A program made the position numbers and the translations under genes. The notes under the pieces are model-generated. The model did not search any database and was not told the origin of the DNA. It saw nothing but the letters and a program-made list of their open reading frames with translations. This document shows, in pieces, positions 50,322-58,391 of a DNA stretch of 64,000 nucleotides (the stretch's first letter is position 1; each line of letters opens with the position of its first letter). This stretch comes from Cohnella pontilimi (GTDB lineage: Bacteria > Bacillota > Bacilli > Paenibacillales > Paenibacillaceae). Location: positions 248,001 through 312,000 of the forward strand of contig NZ_SUPK01000001.1 of the NCBI RefSeq assembly GCF_005049045.1. Direction: 5' to 3'.

Positions 50322-50959
50322 ATCGTTTATGGCACGCGTTTGCAATCGATTGGGAGAATATTCTCGCCCGAACGCAGGAGCACATCATCCTCTCGTTCAT
50401 TGCCGTGGCGGCGGCATGCATCATCGCCATCCCGATGGGGATCTACTTGACCCGCCACAAAAGGTTGGCTCAGCCTATTCTCGGCGTGGTATCCGTCATA
50501 CAGACGATCCCCAGCTTAGCCATGTTCGGGTTCATGATCCCGCTGTTCGGGATCGGAACGCTGCCGGCCGCGGTCGCGCTAACTCTGTATGCCCTGCTGC
50601 CCGTCCTTCAGAACACCTATGTCGGGATCAATGAAGTCGACCCCGCCTTGATTGAATCGGGCCGCGGGATGGGCATGACGAAATGGCAGGTGCTCCGGAT
50701 GGTTCAATTGCCGATCGCCACGGGTTTTATCATGTCCGGCGTGCGTTTGGTTGCCGTTCAAACGATTAGCGGCGCCACCATTGCCACTTATATCGCGGCA
50801 GGGGGGCTAGGAGATATCATCACGCGCGGCATAGCGATGATCGATACGGTATCGATCCTGGAGGGAGCCATACCGGTTTGCGTTCTCGTCCTTGTTGTCA
50901 ACTTGCTGCTTCTGGGCCTGGGCAAGTTGCTGATGCCGAAAGGCCTCCGCAAGCGTTAA
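50318..50959 (+). CDS. OpuC-type ABC transporter permease
   Basis: A 213-residue permease with about five to six membrane segments (HIILSFIAVAAACIIAIPMGIYL; LAMFGFMIPLFGIGTLPAAVAL). The ATPase-contact loop reads PALIESGRGMGMTKWQVLRMVQLPIATGFIMSGVRLV, and GLGDIITRGI is typical of OpuCB/OpuBB. OpuC systems usually have two permease genes; only one is present, so it presumably forms a homodimer. ATGA overlap with the ATPase gene. Confidence 0.9.
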   Translation: MNRLWHAFAIDWENILARTQEHIILSFIAVAAACIIAIPMGIYLTRHKRLAQPILGVVSVIQTIPSLAMFGFMIPLFGIGTLPAAVALTLYALLPVLQNTYVGINEVDPALIESGRGMGMTKWQVLRMVQLPIATGFIMSGVRLVAVQTISGATIATYIAAGGLGDIITRGIAMIDTVSILEGAIPVCVLVLVVNLLLLGLGKLLMPKGLRKR

Positions 50960-50999
50960 TCCGGTTTCAAGAACTTATTCCTATAGGGAGATGAACAAC

Positions 51000-51896
51000 A
51001 TGGTTGGATTAAAGAAAAAAGGGTTGATCGCAGCTGTTATCGCAGTCTTGATGCTGCTCTTAACGGCTTGCGGAGGCGGTAAAGGAAATTCGATCACGAT
51101 TAGCAGCAAGGGGTTCTCGGAGCAGGATATCCTGGCCAATATGGTCAAGCTGCTCGTGGAAAACAACACAGACATCAAGGTCAACCTGAAAAACAACCTG
51201 TCCGATAATGTTTTGTTCGAAGCTTTCAAGAAAGGCGACATTGACGCGTATGTCGAATATACCGGCACCGCGCTGCTGCAATATCTGAAGAAAGACCCGC
51301 TCTATGATGATAAGCAAGTATATGACGAAGTTTACAAGGCTTATAAAGAGCAATACAAATGGACTTGGCTCGAGCCGATCGGCTTCAACGATACTTACGC
51401 ATTGGCCATCCGCCAGGAGGACGCCGACAAATACGGTATAACCACCACCTCTCAGTTGGCCGAGCAGTCGGACAAATTCGTATTCGGAAGCGCACAAGAA
51501 TTCCTGAACCGTCCGGACGGACTGCCTGCGATTAAAGAGAAGTACAACATGAAGTTCAAAGACGTGAAGGCTTTCGGCGCTCAGTTGGATTACCAGGCTC
51601 TGTCGCAAAAACAAGTGGATGCCATCATCGTCTATACGACGGACGGCCGAATTCCCGCGAACAAGATCAAGGTGCTAGAAGATGACAAGCATTTGTTCCT
51701 TCCGTACGATGCGGTTCCGATCATTAAGGATTCCGTTCTGGAAAAGCATCCGGAGCTGAAGGACGTCCTGAATAAACTCGCAGGCAAAATAACCGATGAT
51801 CAAATGCAAGTGCTCAACGGAAAAGTCGATAACGAAAAACAAAAAGCAGAGGATGTCGCCAAGCAATTCCTGACGGAGCAAGGCCTGCTGAAATAA
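51000..51896 (+). CDS. OpuC-type substrate-binding lipoprotein
   Basis: A 298-residue binding protein from ATG 51000, nine bases after GGGAG; the ATG at 50991 sits on that site. Signal peptide and lipobox: LIAAVIAVLMLLLTAC, Cys at 24. The OpuAC-type domain shows ITISSKGFSEQDILANMVKLLVENNTDIKVNLKNNLSDNVLFEAFKKGDIDAYVEYTGTALLQYL and ending YDAVPIIKDSVLEKHPEL. It probably binds a quaternary amine such as betaine, choline or carnitine; the ligand is inferred. The single separate binding protein completes a three-gene importer. Confidence 0.9.
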   Translation: MVGLKKKGLIAAVIAVLMLLLTACGGGKGNSITISSKGFSEQDILANMVKLLVENNTDIKVNLKNNLSDNVLFEAFKKGDIDAYVEYTGTALLQYLKKDPLYDDKQVYDEVYKAYKEQYKWTWLEPIGFNDTYALAIRQEDADKYGITTTSQLAEQSDKFVFGSAQEFLNRPDGLPAIKEKYNMKFKDVKAFGAQLDYQALSQKQVDAIIVYTTDGRIPANKIKVLEDDKHLFLPYDAVPIIKDSVLEKHPELKDVLNKLAGKITDDQMQVLNGKVDNEKQKAEDVAKQFLTEQGLLK

Positions 51897-51939
51897 TCGA
51901 AATCGTGGTTACAGCGGTTGTACGGAAGGAGGGTAAGTC

Positions 51940-52719
51940 ATGTCGGAAACGGATGCCGATTTGCTGCAAACCTTGGATCGCGGGCTGGACATTCTCATGA
52001 GGATGGTCGATTCCAATGGGGCTTGCGGAGTCGCCGAGTTGTCGGCTGCCTCCGGCATCAATAAATCCACCACCTTCCGGATTCTCCGTACGCTTCAGCG
52101 GCGCGGTTTCGTTTCCCAGCTTCCGGACGGCAAGTACGAGGTGCGCGTGGAAACCTTCCAGTTCATTTTGGATCGCTTGTCCGGAAGAATAAATCTTCAG
52201 CGGATTGCCCGCGGCGAGCTGGAGCGGCTGGCTTCCAACGTGAATGAAACGGTCACGATTTCCATTCTCACGAATGGGCAGGTTCAATGCATGGACAAAG
52301 TGGACAGTACCGCCGCAGTTCACGTGACGCATTTACTGGGGCGGCTAAGCCCATTGCATGCAGGATCTTCCGGAAAAGCCATTCTGGCGTTTATGGAACC
52401 GAAGGAGCGGGAGAAGCATTTGAATGCCCAGCCTTTAAAGGCGTATACGGAGCATACGATTACGGACCGTGACGTGCTGGAGAAGGAGCTGGCCATCACC
52501 CGCACCAAAGGGTATTCCGAGTCGCACGAAGAATTGGACCCGGGCGTCAGCGCCGTCGCGGCGCCGTGTTTCGACCGGTTCGGCAGGGTGATCGGAAGCA
52601 TTACGATCCTAGGCTTTTCTCAGGAATTTACGGAAGAAGCAAACATTCGATACGGAGAGGCAGTTAAGCAAGTGGCGGCCCAAATATCGAGTCTGCTCGG
52701 TTATCCATTATTGAAATGA
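51940..52719 (+). CDS. IclR-family transcriptional regulator
   Basis: A 259-residue regulator. The N-terminal winged helix (about 5-70) has LLQTLDRGLDILMRMVDSNGACGVAELSAASGINKSTTFRILRTLQRRGFVSQL. The GAF-like effector domain follows, with HLLGRLSPLHAGSSGKAILAF, HEELDPGVSAVAAPCFDRFGRVIGSITILG. It binds a small molecule, often an aromatic or organic acid, and here probably the imported compound or a product. It is the last gene of the DUF427-OpuC unit, 43 bases after the binding protein, and likely controls the unit through the inverted repeat at 48602. Confidence 0.93.
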   Translation: MSETDADLLQTLDRGLDILMRMVDSNGACGVAELSAASGINKSTTFRILRTLQRRGFVSQLPDGKYEVRVETFQFILDRLSGRINLQRIARGELERLASNVNETVTISILTNGQVQCMDKVDSTAAVHVTHLLGRLSPLHAGSSGKAILAFMEPKEREKHLNAQPLKAYTEHTITDRDVLEKELAITRTKGYSESHEELDPGVSAVAAPCFDRFGRVIGSITILGFSQEFTEEANIRYGEAVKQVAAQISSLLGYPLLK

Positions 52720-52740
52720 TAAGAACATATATCCTAAGGG

Positions 52741-52762
52741 CCGCGCACAGCGCGGTTTTTTT
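52741..52762 (+). terminator. Terminator of the DUF427-OpuC-IclR operon
   Basis: CCGCGC pairs with GCGCGG around ACA, followed by seven T. Confidence 0.9.
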
Positions 52763-52931
52763 GTTTAATAGAGATAATTCCCGTTGTGTACCAATCCCAT
52801 GTTGTTGACTCCAACCCCGCCTACCAAGGCTGCGGTACGCTTCCTCTGTTTCCGGGGGGTGCATTGAGAGTTAAATTTCTTTTCCTATTTCTGACCGGCA
52901 ATCAAGAGGAACACTACTCATTCATGATAAA

Positions 52932-53048
52932 ATGAGGATAAAACTGGAAGGTTATGATCACGGTTTTACGGCCATAGAGGGGTTATGCGGAGATGAAATA
53001 GATTCGAATTGGTTTCGCAATAATGTCATCATGATGAGACCCGGTTAG
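52932..53048 (+). CDS. Possible 38-codon small ORF in the leader of the Gfo/Idh gene
   Basis: ATG at 52932 opens MRIKLEGYDHGFTAIEGL then CGDEIDSNWFRNNVIMMRPG and stops within the hairpin that follows. The composition looks protein-like, but no ribosome binding site precedes the ATG and no family is recognised. It is the only coherent content found in the 390 bases between the IclR terminator and the oxidoreductase gene. It may be a decaying C-terminal fragment, a leader ORF, or chance. Confidence 0.25.
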   Translation: MRIKLEGYDHGFTAIEGLCGDEIDSNWFRNNVIMMRPG

Positions 53049-53075
53049 GATCATTCCTAAATCTCGGGTTTTTTT
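53039..53075 (+). terminator. Terminator-like hairpin just before the Gfo/Idh gene
   Basis: ACCCG/CGGGT and TTAGGA/TCCTAA pair across a TCAT loop, with a small internal mismatch, followed by TTTTTTTC. It ends 33 bases before the oxidoreductase start with no other promoter clearly placed between, so it could be an attenuator rather than a simple end. Confidence 0.65.
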
Positions 53076-53108
53076 CTATCTAAAATCCAATTATGGAGAT
53101 GAGAGTCT

Positions 53109-54323
53109 TTGAAACGATACGCGATCGTAGGCGCTGGTTCAAGGGCGCTGAGCATGTTTGCGCGCCCGCTTGTTTCGGAATTGAAGGACTGCGCCGAGTT
53201 GGCCGGTATTTACGATATCAATCGGCACCGGGCGGAAGCGATGAGCACACAGTGCGGAGGCATTCCTGCTTTTGACGATTTTGACCGGATGCTCGAAGCC
53301 GTTAAGCCCGAAGTCGTCATTGTTGCCTCCATAGACAGCACTCATCATGCTTACATCATCCGTGCCCTTGAAGCCGGCTGCGACGTCATCACGGAGAAGC
53401 CGATGACCATCGATGCAGAGAAGTGCAGAGCGATTCTCGACGCCGAGAGGAAGACGGGAAAAAAGGTTGTCGTCACCTTCAATATGCGGTTTGTTCCCTA
53501 CGTAGCCCAGATCAAACGCCTGCTCGATGAAAATGTGATCGGCGACATCTTAAGCATACAGCTGGATTGGTCGCTGGATCAGTCGCATGGAGCCGATTAT
53601 TTCCGGAGATGGCATCGTAAGCTCGATAACAGCGGAGGCTTGCTCGTACACAAATCCACGCATCACTTCGACATGGTGAACTGGTGGCTGAACGATGAAC
53701 CGGAGGAAGTATTCGCATTCGGTGCAAGGAAGTTCTATGGCCCAACCAGAGACGAGCGGGGAATCCGCTGCTTGAACTGCCGCTATCAAGCCTCATGCGA
53801 GTTTTACTTTGATATCACTGCGAACGCCTTCACGGATACTTACTATTTACAGGCTGAGCATCATGACGGCTACATGCGGGATGGCTGCGTATTCAGCGAG
53901 GACATTGACATTTACGATACGATGTCGGTCAACGTTCGCTATTCCGGCGGCGCGCTTTTTACTTACTCTCTTGCCGCTTACAGTCCATACGAGGGTTGGA
54001 AGGCGGTGCTCATCGGCACGGAAGGCCGGTTGGAAGCGGAAGAGTATTTTAGCGGAGTTCACAGCGGCGAGACCGTTCAGGAGATTCGGCTGTACGACGG
54101 AAAGGGCGGATTACAAACGATACCGGTGAACAGTGCGGAAGGTGATCATGGAGGAAGCGACGAGAAATTGCGAAGAGCGATATTTGCAGGGGACGATTCC
54201 GATTCCTTGGGCCAGCAAGCAGGATCTTGGGCTGGAGCGATGTCGCTTCTCATCGGAGCTGCCGCGAATTTGTCCATCGACACCAAGAAACCCGTTACGA
54301 TCAAGGAGTTGTTGTCTCCCTAA
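53109..54323 (+). CDS. Gfo/Idh/MocA-family oxidoreductase
   Basis: A 404-residue NAD(P)-dependent sugar-type dehydrogenase. The Rossmann motif opens it: RYAIVGAGSRALSMFARPL. EKPMTIDAEKCRAIL carries the conserved catalytic Lys (EKP), and GGLLVHKSTHHFDMVNWWL the His/Asp substrate-site segment. A Cys cluster, CLNCRYQASC, is unusual and may bind metal. The TTG start has GGAGATGAG upstream. It probably oxidises a sugar or inositol derivative. It stands apart from the downstream operon by about 180 bases and a cre site, so it may have its own regulation. Confidence 0.88.
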   Translation: MKRYAIVGAGSRALSMFARPLVSELKDCAELAGIYDINRHRAEAMSTQCGGIPAFDDFDRMLEAVKPEVVIVASIDSTHHAYIIRALEAGCDVITEKPMTIDAEKCRAILDAERKTGKKVVVTFNMRFVPYVAQIKRLLDENVIGDILSIQLDWSLDQSHGADYFRRWHRKLDNSGGLLVHKSTHHFDMVNWWLNDEPEEVFAFGARKFYGPTRDERGIRCLNCRYQASCEFYFDITANAFTDTYYLQAEHHDGYMRDGCVFSEDIDIYDTMSVNVRYSGGALFTYSLAAYSPYEGWKAVLIGTEGRLEAEEYFSGVHSGETVQEIRLYDGKGGLQTIPVNSAEGDHGGSDEKLRRAIFAGDDSDSLGQQAGSWAGAMSLLIGAAANLSIDTKKPVTIKELLSP

Positions 54324-54460
54324 TTTTGATAGTCATTGTTATGGAAGTTCACCTAAATGTTAAGCCAACGCAAAAACGATGAAATAACGAGAAAATCGGT
54401 CATTTCTTTATCTGTTCATTCTTCGTAAACTACGGACATAAACGCCTGATTAACAAAATT

Positions 54461-54475
54461 ATGAAAGCGCATTCT
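54461..54475 (+). promoter_or_regulatory. cre site (CcpA), full consensus match
   Basis: ATGAAAGCGCATTCT fits WTGNAANCGNWNNCW at every position. It lies 26 bases before the isomerase gene, suitable for catabolite repression of the carbohydrate operon. Confidence 0.75.
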
Positions 54476-54501
54476 TTTCGGTTGGCGAAAGGGGAACGTT
54501 C

Positions 54502-55311
54502 ATGAAAATCTCGTTTACTACATTGGCTTGTCCCGATTGGTCATGGGAAAAAATCGTCGAGGAAGCCGCGCGTCTCGGTTACGACGGAATTGAAGTCCGT
54601 GGGATCGGAAAGGAAATGTTCCTGCCTAAGTGCGCGCCGTTTCTTCCCGAGAATCGGACCCGCACGATGAAGGAACTGGAATCCAAAGGATTGGAAATAT
54701 GCTGCCTGGATACGTCCTGCGTGTTTCACAACGAACAAAATTTCAACGCATCTGTGGAAGAAGGGAAAGCGACGATCGATTTGGCCCAGTCGCTTGGCGT
54801 TCCTTATATCCGGATATTCGGAGACGCGATTCCGTATTCGGATCGAAGGGAGCAGACCATCGCGCAAGTGGCTCGCGGGGCGGCGGAACTGAGCCGCTAT
54901 GCGGAAGGCAAAAGCGTTCAGGTACTGTTGGAAACGCACGGAGACTTCGCCGACTCGAATGCGATGCTCGCCGTCATTGACGCCGTGGACAGCGAAGCAT
55001 TCGGTGTTTTGTGGGATATCAACAATCCTTACAAATACGAGCCTGGAGAAACGATGATTGAAACCTACGACAAACTGGGCCGCCATATTAAACACACACA
55101 TATCAAGGATACGCTCGGAAGAGGTCCGGCGGCCAAAATAATGCTTGCCGGCGAAGGTGATGTTCCCATCTCGGAATGCGTATCCATTCTGCGGAACAAC
55201 GGCTATGAAGGATGGCTCTCGTTCGAGTGGGAGAAAAGGTGGCATCCGGATATTGAGGAACCGGAGGTTGCCCTCCCGCAATTCATCCGGCATATGAAAA
55301 GCATGCCATAA
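54502..55311 (+). CDS. TIM-barrel sugar phosphate isomerase/epimerase
   Basis: A 269-residue protein of the xylose-isomerase-like/AP-endonuclease 2 fold: MKISFTTLACPDWSWEKIVEEAARLGYDGIEVRGIG, ETHGDFADSNAMLAVIDAVDSEAFGVLWDINNPY, HIKHTHIKDT and FEWEKRWHPDIE. Metal-binding Glu, Asp, His and Glu residues are in these segments. It interconverts keto and aldo sugars or related polyols; the substrate is unknown. GAAAGGGG precedes the ATG. First gene of a carbohydrate operon behind a cre site, followed after 14 bases by an oxidoreductase. Confidence 0.9.
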   Translation: MKISFTTLACPDWSWEKIVEEAARLGYDGIEVRGIGKEMFLPKCAPFLPENRTRTMKELESKGLEICCLDTSCVFHNEQNFNASVEEGKATIDLAQSLGVPYIRIFGDAIPYSDRREQTIAQVARGAAELSRYAEGKSVQVLLETHGDFADSNAMLAVIDAVDSEAFGVLWDINNPYKYEPGETMIETYDKLGRHIKHTHIKDTLGRGPAAKIMLAGEGDVPISECVSILRNNGYEGWLSFEWEKRWHPDIEEPEVALPQFIRHMKSMP

Positions 55312-55325
55312 GGAGGCGAGCGGGA

Positions 55326-56411
55326 ATGGCTAAGCAGATCAATGTAGCCATCATCGGCCAAGGAAGAAGCGGAAGAGATATTCACGCGGATGCGCTGATT
55401 AGGCTGCCTGAATTGTACAAGATCGTCGCAGTCAGCGATCAGCTGGAAGAACGCCGGATCAAGGCGGAACGCGAATTGGGATGTGCCGCGGTAGCCGATT
55501 ATGCCGAGCTGTTCGAAAGGGACGATGTGGATCTGATCGTGAACTCCACGCCCAGCAACCTGCACGTCCCCGTATCGCTGGAATGCTTGGAACGCGGATT
55601 CCATGTGTTGTGCGAGAAACCGCTGGCGAGACGAGCCGCAGAAGTCGACCGATTGATGGAAGCTTCGAGTGCCGCAGGAAAAACACTGGCGGTTTTCCAA
55701 CAGTCCCGCTACTCGCCTGCGTTTGTAAAAATCCGCGAGATCATTTCTTCCGGTCAAATCGGACGTGTCGTGCAAGCCTCTTTCACCACAAGCGGATTTT
55801 CACGGAGATGGGATTGGCAGACGCTGCAGGACAAAAACGGAGGCAACCTGCTAAACAACGGATCCCATCCGCTTGACCAGGCTCTTCAGCTATTCGGAAC
55901 GGATGCGATGCCGAATGTGTTTTGCAGGATGGACCGTGCCAACTCTTTCGGAGACGCGGAGGATTACGTCAAGGTGTTTCTGCATGGAGAAGGCAGGCCA
56001 GTTATCGATCTTGAAATTTCCTCCTGCGACGCCTTTCCCAAGCCTGCCTTTCTGGTTCAGGGGACGCGGGGCGGGATCAGCGGTTCCGTCAGCCGTCTGC
56101 AATGGAAATACTTCCTTCCCGAGGAGGCGCCGGAGCAGCAGCTGGTGGTCGAACCATTGTCCAGAGCGGACGGCACGCCGGCGTACTGCCGGGAAGAGCT
56201 CGTGTGGCATGAGCAGAGCTGGGAAGCGTCGGGGGAAGAGGCGCAACAGATGTACCCGTATATGGCCGCGTGTTATTACCGCATGCTTCACCTCTCTTTG
56301 ACCGAAGGAACGCCGCTTGAAATCACCGTTCCGGAAGTCAGACAGCAAATCGCCGTCATCGAAGAATGCTTTCGCCAAAATCCGGAATTTACCCGGCGTC
56401 AAAACTTTTAA
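55326..56411 (+). CDS. Gfo/Idh/MocA-family oxidoreductase
   Basis: A 361-residue dehydrogenase: INVAIIGQGRSGRDIHADAL (Rossmann), CEKPLARRAAEVDRLM (EKP with catalytic Lys), GGNLLNNGSHPLDQALQLFG (substrate-site His/Asp). It oxidises or reduces a sugar using NAD(P). It starts 14 bases after the isomerase gene, with AAGGAGGCG upstream, and a permease gene follows. Isomerase plus Gfo/Idh pairs are common for unusual sugars and inositols. Confidence 0.92.
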   Translation: MAKQINVAIIGQGRSGRDIHADALIRLPELYKIVAVSDQLEERRIKAERELGCAAVADYAELFERDDVDLIVNSTPSNLHVPVSLECLERGFHVLCEKPLARRAAEVDRLMEASSAAGKTLAVFQQSRYSPAFVKIREIISSGQIGRVVQASFTTSGFSRRWDWQTLQDKNGGNLLNNGSHPLDQALQLFGTDAMPNVFCRMDRANSFGDAEDYVKVFLHGEGRPVIDLEISSCDAFPKPAFLVQGTRGGISGSVSRLQWKYFLPEEAPEQQLVVEPLSRADGTPAYCREELVWHEQSWEASGEEAQQMYPYMAACYYRMLHLSLTEGTPLEITVPEVRQQIAVIEECFRQNPEFTRRQNF

Positions 56412-56441
56412 TCTACTGTCACAGGAAGAGGAGGAGCGCGG

Positions 56442-57404
56442 ATGGAGAACGCAACTCTGAACACCGAAGTCGTATCCCGTGCGGCGTTAACCGTCCCAAA
56501 GCGGAGCCTGGGTTCCCGATTGTGGAAGGAACGGTATTGCTTTTTGCTGCTGCTGCCAGGACTCCTCTACTTTATCGTGTACCGATACGTTCCGATGCTG
56601 GGCAATATTATCGCTTTTGAAGACTACAGCCCGTTTCAGGGTTTCCTTCACAGCCCCTGGGTCGGCATGAAGCATTTCCAGCGCATCTTCGAAGATGCGG
56701 AAGTCGTACGCGTCATTGGCAATACGCTCCTCTTGTTTTTCCTTCAAACGGTGTTCGCTTTTCCGGTTCCGATTGTGCTCTCCCTGATGTTGAACGAAAT
56801 CAGAAGCGAGCGCTACAAACGAACCGTTCAATCCATCGTATACTTGCCTCATTTCCTCTCCTGGGTCGTCGTGATCGGCATCGTCACCATTTTCCTCAAG
56901 ACGGAAGGCTTGGCAAATAAGGTGCTTTTTACGTTGTTCGGAATGGAGCCCATTTCCTACCTGCAGGAGCCGCATTGGTTTATGCCTCTCATCGTGTTGG
57001 AGGGCATTTGGAAGGATTCCGGCTGGGGGACGATCATTTTCCTTGCGGCACTGGCCGGTATCAATCCCAACCTGTACGAGGCCGCGATCATGGACGGCGC
57101 CAACCGTTGGAGGAAAATTTGGCACATCACGCTGCCGGCGATTCGGGGAACAACCGTCATTTTGCTCATCCTCACCCTTGGAAGCGTGCTGGATTCGGGC
57201 TTCGAACAAATTTTCCTGATGCTCAATCCGTTCACGATGGAAGTCGGCAACGTACTGGATACGTTCGTCTATTACAAAGGGATTCAGCAGTCCGATTTCA
57301 GCTTCGGCACCGCGGTTGGCTTATTCAAAGGCGTTGTGGGTCTCATTCTCATCGTTTCCGCAAACTGGCTGGCCAAAAAAATCGGTGAAGACGGTATCTT
57401 CTAA
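56442..57404 (+). CDS. ABC transporter permease, LplB/YteP-type
   Basis: A 320-residue, six-segment permease: CFLLLLPGLLYFIVYRYVPMLGNIIAFEDYSPFQGFLHSPWVGMKHF at the start and the EAA loop PNLYEAAIMDGANRWRKIWHITLPAIRGTTV. This subtype accompanies large binding proteins of the LplA/YtcQ group and imports oligosaccharides such as rhamnogalacturonan pieces in B. subtilis; the substrate here is not known. GAGGAGGAGCG precedes the ATG. Confidence 0.93.
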   Translation: MENATLNTEVVSRAALTVPKRSLGSRLWKERYCFLLLLPGLLYFIVYRYVPMLGNIIAFEDYSPFQGFLHSPWVGMKHFQRIFEDAEVVRVIGNTLLLFFLQTVFAFPVPIVLSLMLNEIRSERYKRTVQSIVYLPHFLSWVVVIGIVTIFLKTEGLANKVLFTLFGMEPISYLQEPHWFMPLIVLEGIWKDSGWGTIIFLAALAGINPNLYEAAIMDGANRWRKIWHITLPAIRGTTVILLILTLGSVLDSGFEQIFLMLNPFTMEVGNVLDTFVYYKGIQQSDFSFGTAVGLFKGVVGLILIVSANWLAKKIGEDGIF

Positions 57405-57423
57405 AAGGGGAGGAGGGACGGTC

Positions 57424-58311
57424 ATGCTCAAGAGCAGAACGTTTGGGGAACGGGTCTTTGACACGGTCAACATCAGTATGCTGGCGATTATCGGGCTGGT
57501 CATGTTTTTCCCCTTTTATTACATCGTAGCGGTTTCGTTCACGTCCTATGAGGAATTTGTGCAGTCCGACCTTATCTTGTGGCCTAAAACATGGGTTCTG
57601 GACGCCTACCAGTTCATCTTCAACTCCAAGGAATTCATCCGCTCGATCGGTGTTACGGTGTATGTGACGATCGTCGGGACACTGTTCAATCTGTTGATGA
57701 CCTCCACGATGGCCTATTCCCTTACCCGCCGGATTTGGGGGCAGCGGTTTTATCTCTTTCTGGTACTGTTCACATTCATATTCGGCGCCGGACTGATCCC
57801 GACCTACCTCGTCGTGAAAGCGACCGGGCTGATCGACAGTTATTGGTCGCTGATCATCCCCGGCGCAATTAGTTCGTTCATTCTGATCGTGATGCGGCAA
57901 TTTTTCCTAAGCATTCCAGAAGAGTTGATCGAAGCCGCCTATATCGACGGAGGGAACGAATTACAAATATTCACGAGGATTATCGTTCCGCTGTCCAAGC
58001 CGGCATTAGCCGCTTTCGGCTTGTTCTACGCGGTTGGACATTGGAACGCTTATTTTTCCGCGATTCTTTACTTAAACGATCCGACGAAGTGGACGGTTCA
58101 AGTGGTGCTGAGACAAATCGTTATTCTCAACGACGCAACCAACACACTTGCTTCCGCTACTAGGGAAGCGGCGCGGTCCGCTCACTTGCCGCCGCCAGAA
58201 ACGGTGGGCATGGCTGCCATCCTGCTCGCCACGGTACCAATTCTTGTCGTTTATCCGTTTCTGCAAAAGCATTTTGCCAAGGGAGTGATGCTCGGTTCCG
58301 TCAAAGGCTGA
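57424..58311 (+). CDS. ABC transporter permease, YtcP/LplC-type
   Basis: A 295-residue, six-segment permease from ATG 57424 after GGGGAGGAGGG; a longer frame back to 57316 overlaps the previous gene and is not used. It shows NISMLAIIGLVMFFPFYYIVAVSFTSYEEFVQSDLILWPKTW and the EAA loop EELIEAAYIDGGNELQIFTRIIVPLSKPALA, ending FLQKHFAKGVMLGSVKG. Second half of the oligosaccharide importer channel. Confidence 0.93.
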   Translation: MLKSRTFGERVFDTVNISMLAIIGLVMFFPFYYIVAVSFTSYEEFVQSDLILWPKTWVLDAYQFIFNSKEFIRSIGVTVYVTIVGTLFNLLMTSTMAYSLTRRIWGQRFYLFLVLFTFIFGAGLIPTYLVVKATGLIDSYWSLIIPGAISSFILIVMRQFFLSIPEELIEAAYIDGGNELQIFTRIIVPLSKPALAAFGLFYAVGHWNAYFSAILYLNDPTKWTVQVVLRQIVILNDATNTLASATREAARSAHLPPPETVGMAAILLATVPILVVYPFLQKHFAKGVMLGSVKG

Positions 58312-58391
58312 CCGTCTGTCGGACCTCGTGACCTCGCATAGACGATCTACCGCTTGATTGATGGATTGGAATCAATATGGGAGGGGAAAAC

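Noticed and set aside
52664..52864. A 66-residue leftward frame across the IclR terminator
   Set aside because: It runs through the terminator hairpin and into the IclR gene, with no ribosome binding site or recognisable family.
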